64,000 nt of DNA from Knufia peltigerae (lineage: Eukaryota > Ascomycota > Eurotiomycetes > Chaetothyriales > Trichomeriaceae): assembly GCA_030247855.1 (NCBI GenBank), contig JAPDRN010000114.1:7780-71779 (forward strand). The letters are read 5' to 3'. A program made the position numbers and the translations under genes. Shown in pieces: positions 24,773 to 32,122 of this stretch (position 1 is its first letter; each line of letters opens with the position of its first letter). Below the pieces are notes generated by a model. The model was given only the letters and a program-made list of their open reading frames with translations. It had not been told where the DNA came from and searched no databases.

Positions 24773-25588
24773 TCATGCCCTCCGCCTTCCCGCATAAAGC
24801 GCCAAGTCTTCTGCAGTGATGCTAGAGGATGACACCAGTTCATAATGCTCCTCCGAAACCACCTTGATATCACCGTCCTGGACCGCGAGTTCGAACATTG
24901 CGATCTTGTTGGATGTGATGAACTGAGCTGAGACCGGACGGCAGACCAATCCAGGAAACTTATAGCGGCAATACGCGATGTCCTGCTCCGTCTGCTGCCG
25001 GCCATGCTTATCCTTCCCTCCCTTTGCCTGCACCGGAACCACGTACTGACAGCCATGCTTGTCTAGACCGACATAGATTTCATCGATCTCGATCTGGCCG
25101 ATATCCTTAACCGCGGTTCGCAAGTGGTTTTGAAGTGACGAGGCGGTGATACCAAGGAACGCATCCACTAACCTGTTGTAGCGCAGCTTAGCCAGCAGCG
25201 CCTGCTCATCGCCAAGCGCATGCGCCAGAATGATCTCTGGAGTCGCATCGGGAAACTTGACCACAAGTTGATTGGGCCGGGGCGTGATGTCGAGCGGCTG
25301 CTCTAGGCGGAACTCGTACTTGGACCGACCTGTGCCGTAGATTGCCCAATGAAGACCATCAGGCGCTGTTGCCAGAATCTTTGGGGGCAAGCTGGTTCGA
25401 TACTTAAAGAAATAGATGGCATCGCCGAGATTCTTCGGGAGGGGCAAGTTGCGCTCGGCGGCCGCCTTGTCGAGATCACCACGTTCGAACGGCACGCGAG
25501 TATCGCCAAGCTTGTACCCCTTCAGGAAGATTTCCTCGATGATCTCCGAATAGAGATTTGGCTTCGCCGCCCTCCTGGGTTTGCTCAC
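24773..25588 (-). CDS. Predicted type II restriction endonuclease with PD-(D/E)XK-like motif
   Basis: 271 residues from a GTG at 25588 with AGGAG at six bases; longer starts lack this. The active-site pattern is EIDEIYVGLDKHG followed by YVVPVQAKGGKDKHGRQQTE at about residues 165-195 (Glu/Asp, then Q-A-K). Upstream are SEIIEEIFLKGYKLGDTRVP and LLAKLRYNRLVDAFLGITAS. It is divergent from a C5-cytosine methyltransferase gene, the classic restriction-modification layout, and would cut unmethylated target sites. The recognition sequence is unknown. Confidence 0.75.
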   Translation of the reverse strand: MSKPRRAAKPNLYSEIIEEIFLKGYKLGDTRVPFERGDLDKAAAERNLPLPKNLGDAIYFFKYRTSLPPKILATAPDGLHWAIYGTGRSKYEFRLEQPLDITPRPNQLVVKFPDATPEIILAHALGDEQALLAKLRYNRLVDAFLGITASSLQNHLRTAVKDIGQIEIDEIYVGLDKHGCQYVVPVQAKGGKDKHGRQQTEQDIAYCRYKFPGLVCRPVSAQFITSNKIAMFELAVQDGDIKVVSEEHYELVSSSSITAEDLALYAGRRRA

Positions 25589-26115
25589 TTCCAACTCCTG
25601 GGAATTCTGAATCACATGACTGCAAGTGACGGGCTGGACCCGACAACGCAGCGACAAGCTTACGCGTCAACTTCACGGGAGACTGTAGCTCACACCCCCA
25701 TACCTCTGTCACACGCGGGCCAAGGGACCGAGCGCCTGCCGGCCCCTGCCGCAGTCTACCTCCATCTGGCGCGCCAGTGATCCCAACGAAACTACGGCAC
25801 TGCTGCTCTTTTGCAGCGGCGCCCACACCAGAAGCAACCATGCTCGAAGGTCACGGTGCGTCGCCCCGCCAGCACAGCCGCCGGCGTGCCTGGCCCTTGT
25901 CAAGGGTGGAGCCGGAAGCGGCGGCCAAGCCCACAGTAGGGATCGGACAACCAGTTGCGAAGCCGCGAGTTGATCCCATCCTCATCTAACCCATCCATTC
26001 TCGCGATCTGAGACTGACTGGCTTCAGGATACAGCTCGGCCTAAGGAATTTCCCCGCCCTTGGTAGCCCTGTTCTCCGATCGACATTCCGGCCCGCCACC
26101 ACTATAATTGCAGTC
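25589..26115. other. Divergent promoter region of the restriction-modification genes, no gene seen
   Basis: 527 bases between the endonuclease (minus) and methyltransferase (plus). Short open frames within it are arginine/proline-rich with no start signals. A controller-protein gene (C protein), often found here, is absent. An AT-rich patch precedes the methyltransferase near 26095-26115 (CACTATAATTGCAGTC), where TATAAT could serve as -10. Confidence 0.5.
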
Positions 26116-27435
26116 ATGACCAGACCTATCGGAATCGACCTCTTTGCTGGAGCCGGCGGCCTCAGCCTTGGCTTCGAGCAAGCCGGCTTTGATGTAGTTG
26201 CTGCGGTTGAGATCGACCCCGTCCACGCGGCCGTTCACGCCTTCAACTTCCCGAACTGTGCCGTGATTCCGCGCTCGGTGACAGACTTGACCGGGGATCA
26301 GATTCGCACTGCCGCTGGCGTAGGCGATCAGAAGATCGATGTCGTTTTCGGCGGCGCACCCTGCCAGGGCTTCTCGCTCATGGGACAGAGAGCCCTGGAC
26401 GATCCCCGAAACGCGCTGGTGCGGGACTTCGTTCGGATCGTGCGCGAGCTAGATTCGGACTACTTCGTCTTCGAGAACGTGAAGGGCTTGACCCTTGGGA
26501 AGCACCGTCACTTCCTGGAGGAGCTCATTCATGAGTTCGAGATCGCGGGCTACGACGTAGTGAAGGAATGGAAGGTTCTGAACGCCTTCAACTACGGAGT
26601 GCCTCAGGATCGGCAGCGCCTGTTCCTTATGGGAGCCAAGCGCGGGCTCAAGGTGCCAAATTATCCGGCGGCTCTGACGGCAAAGCCCGGCGGCAAGGAT
26701 GTGAAGCTTCCGTCCGGCCCAACTTGCAAGGATGCACTGGATGACCTGCCGGATGCCGAGCGTTTCCAAGAGCTCAATGTGACCGATGAAGTTCGGGTTA
26801 AGAAGTATGGCAAGCCAAGTGCCTATGCCTCGCTCATGCGGTGCGAGAGCACCGAAGGCTGGGCGTTCGGGTACCGTCGCAGTTGGGACCCGAACATCAT
26901 GACGTCGAGCATGCGGTCGAACCATAGCGACATTTCTCGCGGGAGATTCGGCGAGACCACACCCGGAGATGTTGAGCCGATTTCGCGGTTCCTGAAGCTT
27001 CCTCCCAAGGGAGTTAGCAATACGCTGCGCGCCGGTACCGACTCTGCGCGCGGTGCTTTTACGAGCCCGCGGCCGATTCATTACAAGTGGGAGCGCTGCG
27101 TCACTGTGCGGGAGATGGCTCGACTGCACGGCTTCCCGGATTGGTTCCGCTTCCATGAGACCAAGTGGCATGGTGCACGGCAGATTGGAAATTCGGTGCC
27201 GCCTCCGCTGGCGAGGGCCGTTGCGGGCGAGATTCTAAAGGTTACAGGGAAGCGGCCCAGTCGCCCCAAGAGGCAACTAGAACTTGGTGACAACGCACTT
27301 CTGCGCCTAAGCCTTGCCCAGGCCGCATCCTATTGGGGAATCACCAGCCCGATTGGGCAGCGCGACCGGAAGAGCGGTGCTAAGAAGACGAAGCAAGCTT
27401 CGACTAGTCCAGACCAGCTCACCATCGCCGTCTAA
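26116..27435 (+). CDS. DNA (cytosine-5-)-methyltransferase
   Basis: 439 residues with the C5-methyltransferase motifs in order: I IDLFAGAGGLSLGFEQAGF, II VAAVEIDP, IV VVFGGAPCQGFSLMG (catalytic Cys near 82), VI YFVFENVKGLT, VIII YGVPQDRQRLFLMG, IX near RHT-type EMARLHGFPDWF, and X ARQIGNSVPPPLARA. The target-recognition region lies between VIII and IX (about residues 200-320). A basic 60-residue tail is an extension beyond the usual end. It methylates cytosine at the site cut by the divergent endonuclease, protecting host DNA. Confidence 0.93.
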   Translation: MTRPIGIDLFAGAGGLSLGFEQAGFDVVAAVEIDPVHAAVHAFNFPNCAVIPRSVTDLTGDQIRTAAGVGDQKIDVVFGGAPCQGFSLMGQRALDDPRNALVRDFVRIVRELDSDYFVFENVKGLTLGKHRHFLEELIHEFEIAGYDVVKEWKVLNAFNYGVPQDRQRLFLMGAKRGLKVPNYPAALTAKPGGKDVKLPSGPTCKDALDDLPDAERFQELNVTDEVRVKKYGKPSAYASLMRCESTEGWAFGYRRSWDPNIMTSSMRSNHSDISRGRFGETTPGDVEPISRFLKLPPKGVSNTLRAGTDSARGAFTSPRPIHYKWERCVTVREMARLHGFPDWFRFHETKWHGARQIGNSVPPPLARAVAGEILKVTGKRPSRPKRQLELGDNALLRLSLAQAASYWGITSPIGQRDRKSGAKKTKQASTSPDQLTIAV

Positions 27436-27557
27436 CTGTCGCTTCATCTTCGACTAGAACCCGAATAGCAGCAGATGATGATTTGATGTACTGCTGTCGG
27501 TAAGTTATGAAGTGAAGAACACCTACTTCCACCAAACCGTGATTCGGAAGGTAGTTT

Positions 27558-28703
27558 ATGTCAAGGAAGGCACCGCGCGACTCCGCAAAGGCGAGGCGCA
27601 TTGGATCCATTTGGCTTGGAAGGGCAGTTACTCTCTTCCGCGAACATACAGTTAGCTTCATTTTCACTGCTGCTATTGGCGGCCTTGCCACCACAGCCCT
27701 CTTCCACTACACATCCCCCCCGGTTCGATCCTCCCAGGTTCGAGAGAAGCTGACGCAGATGGCCAGTGAGCGCCTCGCATCTGAGCTCTCAGCTGGGATT
27801 TCCACGATCCGCTTTGACTCGGTGTCAACCGAGTCTCTCGATCTAAGCCCTTCTAGCTCACACGTCGTCTATGGCACAGCCGAAGGAAGCTCCGGGGAGT
27901 TCACCCGATTCTTGATGGTTTTTGAGCCTGCGGCGCAAGGGTTGATGGATAAGCTGGTTGGACGCCAAGGCTTCTTCCGGATCGGATACTGGGCGATCAT
28001 AGGTGACGCGAGCGAGGATGAGCTCTAAGCCGCGAAGGTCGAGATCAATGACGTTGATCGCGATGGCAACAAGGACATCTTCATTCACCTGAAGTCTTCC
28101 TATGCGGATGGCACGGCGAAGGGCCTAATCATCCTGAAGAAGGGTACCGACGACGTCTGGCACCTTATTGGACTCCCTTCACTTACCGCGATAATGCACT
28201 CCCGGGCCGCAGGAAAGTCCCCACTTGCCCCAGGAATGCGATCACCAACCACCCCAAAACTGTGGTTCTCTAGCCATCAACCCAAGCTCGAAGACGACTC
28301 CTCGAAGTTGAAGGAGTACGCGTCTTGGGAAATCGATGAGCTAGAGTGGATTGCGAATACCTCGAACGGGGTAACTTCGTTTTGGATGATCCGCAACGGA
28401 ACAAAGATCGGCATATTCGACCAGCCTCAGGCGGCATACAAGCACATTGGAGTGCTTTCCAATGTCTATGACGACGAGGCGATTCAGGGACCTCACCATC
28501 TTATGGTGAGCTTCTTCAAGATAGATGGCGAAAAATTGGCACCAGACCCCCTGTGGAATTGGAGCTATCCAATGTTGTCCATCGGACTGGAGGAAAGCGC
28601 AGAGTGGAAGCTGTCGGAGTTCCATGAAGTTGGAACTCAAGTCCACATAGTGGATGGCATTCAATTCGGCCTTACTGAGTTTGGCCGGGCGGATACCGAC
28701 TGA
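27558..28703 (+). pseudogene. Membrane-anchored protein gene interrupted by one in-frame TAA
   Basis: The frame from ATG 27558 encodes a basic N-terminus, a membrane helix (VSFIFTAAIGGLATTALFHY) and a soluble domain, then meets TAA at 28026-28028. The same frame continues with natural protein sequence after the stop (KVEINDVDRDGNKDIFIHLK, GLIILKKGTDDVWHLIGL, TSNGVTSFWMIRNG, FHEVGTQVHIVDGIQFG) to TGA at 28703. One base change at 28026 would account for the break. The D-x-D-x-N-x-D block resembles an FG-GAP/EF-hand calcium loop. A 381-residue product is implied. It lies in the defence island; role unknown. Confidence 0.75.
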
Positions 28704-28845
28704 CTCGTGAAAGTAGCTAGGCGCAACATCCCACGTCTCTAGAACTCCTCAGCGGCTCCCGCTCAAGTCATTCATGTAGTGACCCGCCGCATACCATGTC
28801 CGTGCCAAGCGAATGATTGTAATGACCCACCGGTTTCTGCTCAGG

Positions 28846-29670
28846 TCATGCGGTTAATGTAGCGGCATAAGCTGCGTCCGGGGTCATCATCTTCAGCGCC
28901 TGATGTGGGCGCTGTTGGTTGTAGAAGCCAATCCAGTCGCCAATGATCCGCAGGGCATGGACTTGGCTCTCAAAGCGGTGGCGATGCACGCACTGCTCCT
29001 TGAGTGTCCGGATGACGCGCTCCACCATCCCGTTCTGCTGTGGGCAGTGTGGCGTGATGAATTCCTGTTTCAGGCCATAACTGCGCACCAGGCGCGTGTA
29101 GTCACGGCTGGTGAAGACCAGTCCGTTATCCGAGCGCAGCAGGAAAGGCTCCGGCACACGTCCCAGCGTGCCAAAGCGGGTAATCAGAGCCTGCTCCAGA
29201 GCGGCTGACGCAGTGCTCGCTTTGCCGGTGCGTGACAGGTGCCAGCCCAGCAGCTGCCGCGTGCTGCAGTCGATCACCAGCGCCAGGCTCAGCCAGCCGT
29301 CCTTGCCGCCCCATACACGGCACAGGTCCGTGGCCCATAGCTGGTCGGGTCGTTCGGCACGAGAGACCTTTGCCTCGATCCTGGGCCGTTGCCCAAGGGC
29401 GCGATTGCGCACCTGCCAGCCCTTGAGCTGGAAGATCCGCTGGACGATGTTCTTATTCATGCCCAGCAATGCAGCCACCGTGCGGTAGCCGAACGACGGG
29501 TCCGCCTCGATCATCTCCTTGATCGGCTCGGCAAGCTCCGCTTTGACCTTTGCAGGCGAACGGGTCGGCTTGTAGTACGTCGTCCGCCGCGCCACGCCGA
29601 ACCACTGGCACAGCTTGGTCATCGGTACCGCTAAACCTTCGTCCTTCAGGCCCTGCTGGACCAAGAGCAT
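28846..29670 (-). CDS. IS3-family transposase OrfB (DDE integrase domain)
   Basis: 274 residues. N-terminal HTH_21-type region (KLCQWFGVARRTTYYKPTRS, DPSFGYRTVAALLGMNKN) and an rve-type catalytic core: LWATDLCRVWGGKDGW (first Asp), LLRSDNGLVFTS (second Asp) and CPQQNGMVERVIRTLKEQC (Glu). It ends GFYNQQRPHQALKMMTPDAA, standard for IS3 elements. The ATG overlaps the TGA of the orfA frame by one base (TGATG). The frame is intact, so transposase could be made only if OrfA is not needed or is supplied in trans. Confidence 0.92.
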   Translation of the reverse strand: MLLVQQGLKDEGLAVPMTKLCQWFGVARRTTYYKPTRSPAKVKAELAEPIKEMIEADPSFGYRTVAALLGMNKNIVQRIFQLKGWQVRNRALGQRPRIEAKVSRAERPDQLWATDLCRVWGGKDGWLSLALVIDCSTRQLLGWHLSRTGKASTASAALEQALITRFGTLGRVPEPFLLRSDNGLVFTSRDYTRLVRSYGLKQEFITPHCPQQNGMVERVIRTLKEQCVHRHRFESQVHALRIIGDWIGFYNQQRPHQALKMMTPDAAYAATLTA

Positions 29671-29984
29671 CAGCTCTCGTCCCTTCCCAGCAGGGACGCC
29701 AGCTTCTTTCGGGCGCGGATCTCCAGCATGGCCTCGCCGTAGGCTTCCTAAAGGTCTTTGAGCTGGCGCTCGTACTGCTCGCGCACGTCCTCCGGCTTGG
29801 CTCGCAGTGCATTCTCCATGCCGCGCTTGCCATCTTCGACCAAGCTCTCGATCTCGGCCGGCGTCAGGTCTAACTGGCGGCTGGCCGCAGCCACGGTGAT
29901 CTTGCCCTGGATGATCTCAAGGACCAGTGCGGACTTGAGGCGGGCCGTCCAACGCTTGATCTCTTCTTCCATCACTTCGCTCAT
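29670..29984 (-). pseudogene. IS3-family OrfA, interrupted by an amber codon
   Basis: From ATG 29984 (MSEVMEEEIKRWTARLKSAL) the helix-turn-helix protein runs through AAASRQLDLTPAEIESLVED and RGMENALRAKPEDVREQYER to QLKDL, then TAG at 29748-29750. In this OrfA type the next codon is usually Gln, and reading on gives EAYGEAMLEIRARKKLASLL before TGA at 29670. A C-to-T change (CAG to TAG) therefore removes the last 26 residues, including the part that leads into OrfB. The element is probably non-autonomous. Confidence 0.8.
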
Positions 29985-30245
29985 CGGTGTCTCCTTCGAG
30001 GAAAGTAACACCTGAGCAGGAAATCAGTGGGTCATTACACCATGGCCGACCGAATTTCGTTTTACGCCCGGCAGCGACCACACCAAACACTGTAGCTGAC
30101 CGCGTAAGCTGCGCATGCTGGGTATGCTGGGTATGCAGCTGCATTAATCGCATGATCTGATTAGAAATCGGCGGTTCATTACGTGGGACACGTCAAAAAT
30201 TGGCTGCAGTCGTGTCGGCACCTTACTGCCGGGCCAGCTGCAATG

Positions 30246-30285
30246 CTCATATCAAGCAACCTTCAACGCGGCCGCTTGATATGAG
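30246..30285. repeat. 12-bp perfect inverted repeat across the stop of the 60-codon gene
   Basis: CTCATATCAAGC (30246-30257) and GCTTGATATGAG (30274-30285) are exact inverted copies with a 16-base loop. The loop contains the TGA of the minus-strand gene ending at 30263. It could be a factor-dependent terminator, an mRNA end structure or a recombination site. There is no U-tract. Confidence 0.7.
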
Positions 30286-30445
30286 TAGAGACCGAAAATA
30301 CGCCACTCTCCAAAAGTCGACGCTGAACAGAAGCGACGTGCTCAGATGCTTTCTTATCTTTTAAGACAGAAATTGTCGCGATCTTAGCTCTAGGCTCATC
30401 TTTAAAAACAAAGGAGAATTGAGATTTTGCCTTATTATCACTCAT
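30263..30445 (-). CDS. 60-residue protein downstream of the anti-phage deaminase
   Basis: Starts MSDNKAKSQFSFVFKDEPRA 11 bases after the stop of the deaminase gene and reads on with KIATISVLKDKKASEHVASV to STHIKRPR. Basic, soluble and AT-rich like its partner. The spacing points to an operon of two. I do not recognise a family. By position it may be a regulator, cofactor or antitoxin of the deaminase; this is a guess. Confidence 0.6.
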   Translation of the reverse strand: MSDNKAKSQFSFVFKDEPRAKIATISVLKDKKASEHVASVQRRLLESGVFSVSTHIKRPR

Positions 30446-30456
30446 GACAATATCAC

Positions 30457-32046
30457 CTAGTTCCGAACCATTGAGTCGATGTCATACACGACCTTGTCTT
30501 CATAGAGTGTGAAACTATCTAAGTGCCGCCTATAGACTGGAAGCGCATCACACTTCTCCCGAACGACCAATGCTCCGCCACGCTTTCTATCTTGCTTCAC
30601 CGAGAATAAATCTAAAATGTGCCTCGGGGCAAATCCTTGGAATTGAATGAAATGCACCTTATTTACTTCCCTAATATCTTCACTTACTGCATCAGGATGC
30701 AGTTTAATTGCTAGACTTTTTTCGTATGGCTCTAAGTACAAAACTCGATGCACCCCGGACGCGACAATATGTCGCGCGCAGTTGTGGCACGGGTACGTGG
30801 TCACAACCATGGTCGCACCCTTAAGACTATGGCGTTTATCTCTGGCGACAGCTAGGATACAAGCCATTTCCGCATGGATGGCTCGAGAAAACTCAATCAG
30901 CGATGATACTCCAGAGCTCTCAATGGCTTCTGAAATCTCTTGATCACTTAGGACGATAGGAACAGCTTTTTTATTACCCTTAAGAGCTTCAAGGTGCTTC
31001 TTAATCTGCGCTGACTTTATCCCAGCTATAATGCGACCAGCTATTAGAGATTTTTCGCCGTCATTGTGGCAAACTTTTTCACGCCAGTGGAAGCAGCGCG
31101 CTTCCTGGACTTGACCGGCCTCGTCTGGGTAGAGCCCTCCTCCAAACCGAGGGACGTCATTCCAACCAACCGATATTAAGTCGCCCTCTTTATTTATTAA
31201 CGATGCCCCCACCTGACGCGAGAGGCATGCCGATTTCGAGGCGGCAGTTGCAGCATGAAACATTGCCGACTCTTCAGTTGTTGGACTATTTACGCTTACC
31301 CCGAAAATAACATCTAAAAACCTATCCACGGATCTCGCTAGAAGCTCGGTATTTTCAGAGTCATTTCTAATGAAGAAATCAGAACTACTAAAAGCCTTTC
31401 GAACTTTCTGGCCGAACTCAGCCCTCTCGCCCATATCTCTATTCAAGATAGAATAAATCTTGCTCTTATCCGCACCAAGGACTTCGAGCCTTGAGCTTCG
31501 AATGTAATCAGCAGAAGAAACACCTATCAGCCAGAATATATTTCCGTATATTTCCCTAAGCTGATTAATTTCCTCGGGATTCTTCAGTGAGTCGATGATA
31601 TAGACCCTACGCTTAGAGACAGGAACATCCGCCTCTCCGGCGTCGGTAGCTATTTTCTTGTAGCCATCCGCATGACGAATTTCAGAAATTCTCTTGATAG
31701 CTAGCTTAGCCAAGAACGCGCTGCCCAGCTTTCCACGCAGTGAGGTGCCAACTTCTTGGTATGAACTAATCCTCTCAACAAGGCTAGCGTCTGTCACGTT
31801 TGACGCGACCTTGTCGGAGAATTTTTTTATAAAGTCGCTGACTTTGATAATTTCCGGAACATCGTACTTATAATCAGAACTTAACTTCTGACTTAATATC
31901 TTAGCCACCGTACTGACCCCTGAAGCCACCGGGCCCACTAGCGCAAAGATCAATTCGGAAGACAACCGATCCTTCACCTCATCCGCAATTGACGTAGAAC
32001 CCCTATCATCGGGGTCGTTTTTTATTAGTTGCAGTTCCGCGGCCAA
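30457..32046 (-). CDS. Anti-phage dCTP/dCMP deaminase, AvcD-like fusion with P-loop NTPase domain
   Basis: 529 residues from a TTG at 32046, six bases after AGGAGG. Residues 33-60 carry a P-loop lacking the usual Lys (LVGPVASGVSTVAK), as in this family. The middle resembles a nucleoside-kinase-like fold (RRVYIIDSLKNPEEINQLRE, IFWLIGVSS). The C-terminal deaminase has SRAIHAEMACILAV (His391, Glu393) and TTYPCHNCARHIV (Cys420, Cys423), the zinc site. Enzymes of this type deplete dCTP/dCMP on phage infection and stop phage replication. Strongly AT-rich compared with aceE next door, so horizontally acquired. The Vibrio-type AvcI RNA would have little room upstream. Confidence 0.88.
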   Translation of the reverse strand: MAAELQLIKNDPDDRGSTSIADEVKDRLSSELIFALVGPVASGVSTVAKILSQKLSSDYKYDVPEIIKVSDFIKKFSDKVASNVTDASLVERISSYQEVGTSLRGKLGSAFLAKLAIKRISEIRHADGYKKIATDAGEADVPVSKRRVYIIDSLKNPEEINQLREIYGNIFWLIGVSSADYIRSSRLEVLGADKSKIYSILNRDMGERAEFGQKVRKAFSSSDFFIRNDSENTELLARSVDRFLDVIFGVSVNSPTTEESAMFHAATAASKSACLSRQVGASLINKEGDLISVGWNDVPRFGGGLYPDEAGQVQEARCFHWREKVCHNDGEKSLIAGRIIAGIKSAQIKKHLEALKGNKKAVPIVLSDQEISEAIESSGVSSLIEFSRAIHAEMACILAVARDKRHSLKGATMVVTTYPCHNCARHIVASGVHRVLYLEPYEKSLAIKLHPDAVSEDIREVNKVHFIQFQGFAPRHILDLFSVKQDRKRGGALVVREKCDALPVYRRHLDSFTLYEDKVVYDIDSMVRN

Positions 32047-32089
32047 TCTACACCTCCTGTGTTGATCAAGCAGACATCTTCAACTGAAA

Positions 32090-32114
32090 GGGGTTGGCTC
32101 AAAGAACCAACCCC
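32090..32114 (-). terminator. Probable terminator of aceE
   Basis: GGGGTTGG / CCAACCCC with a nine-base loop sits 9 bases after the aceE stop; on the minus strand it is followed by TTTCAG, a weak U-tract. Partial read-through into the deaminase gene 44 bases further on is possible. Confidence 0.6.
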
Positions 32115-32122
32115 ATATTCAA

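Larger units (their letters stand above)
28818..30039. mobile_element. IS3-family insertion sequence
   Basis: Imperfect terminal inverted repeats begin TGTAATGACCCAC (left, 28818) and end GTGGGTCATTACA (right, 30039); inner parts TGCTCAGGT / ACCTGAGCA also match. The 1222-base element carries orfA and orfB on the minus strand. No 3-4 base target duplication is seen (flanks GAT and CCA), so one side may have been lost or rearranged. It separates the nonsense-broken gene from the anti-phage deaminase unit. Confidence 0.88.

Noticed and set aside
25777..25989. 70-codon frame between the endonuclease and methyltransferase, as a possible controller protein
   Set aside because: No helix-turn-helix pattern; proline/arginine-rich and no start signal.
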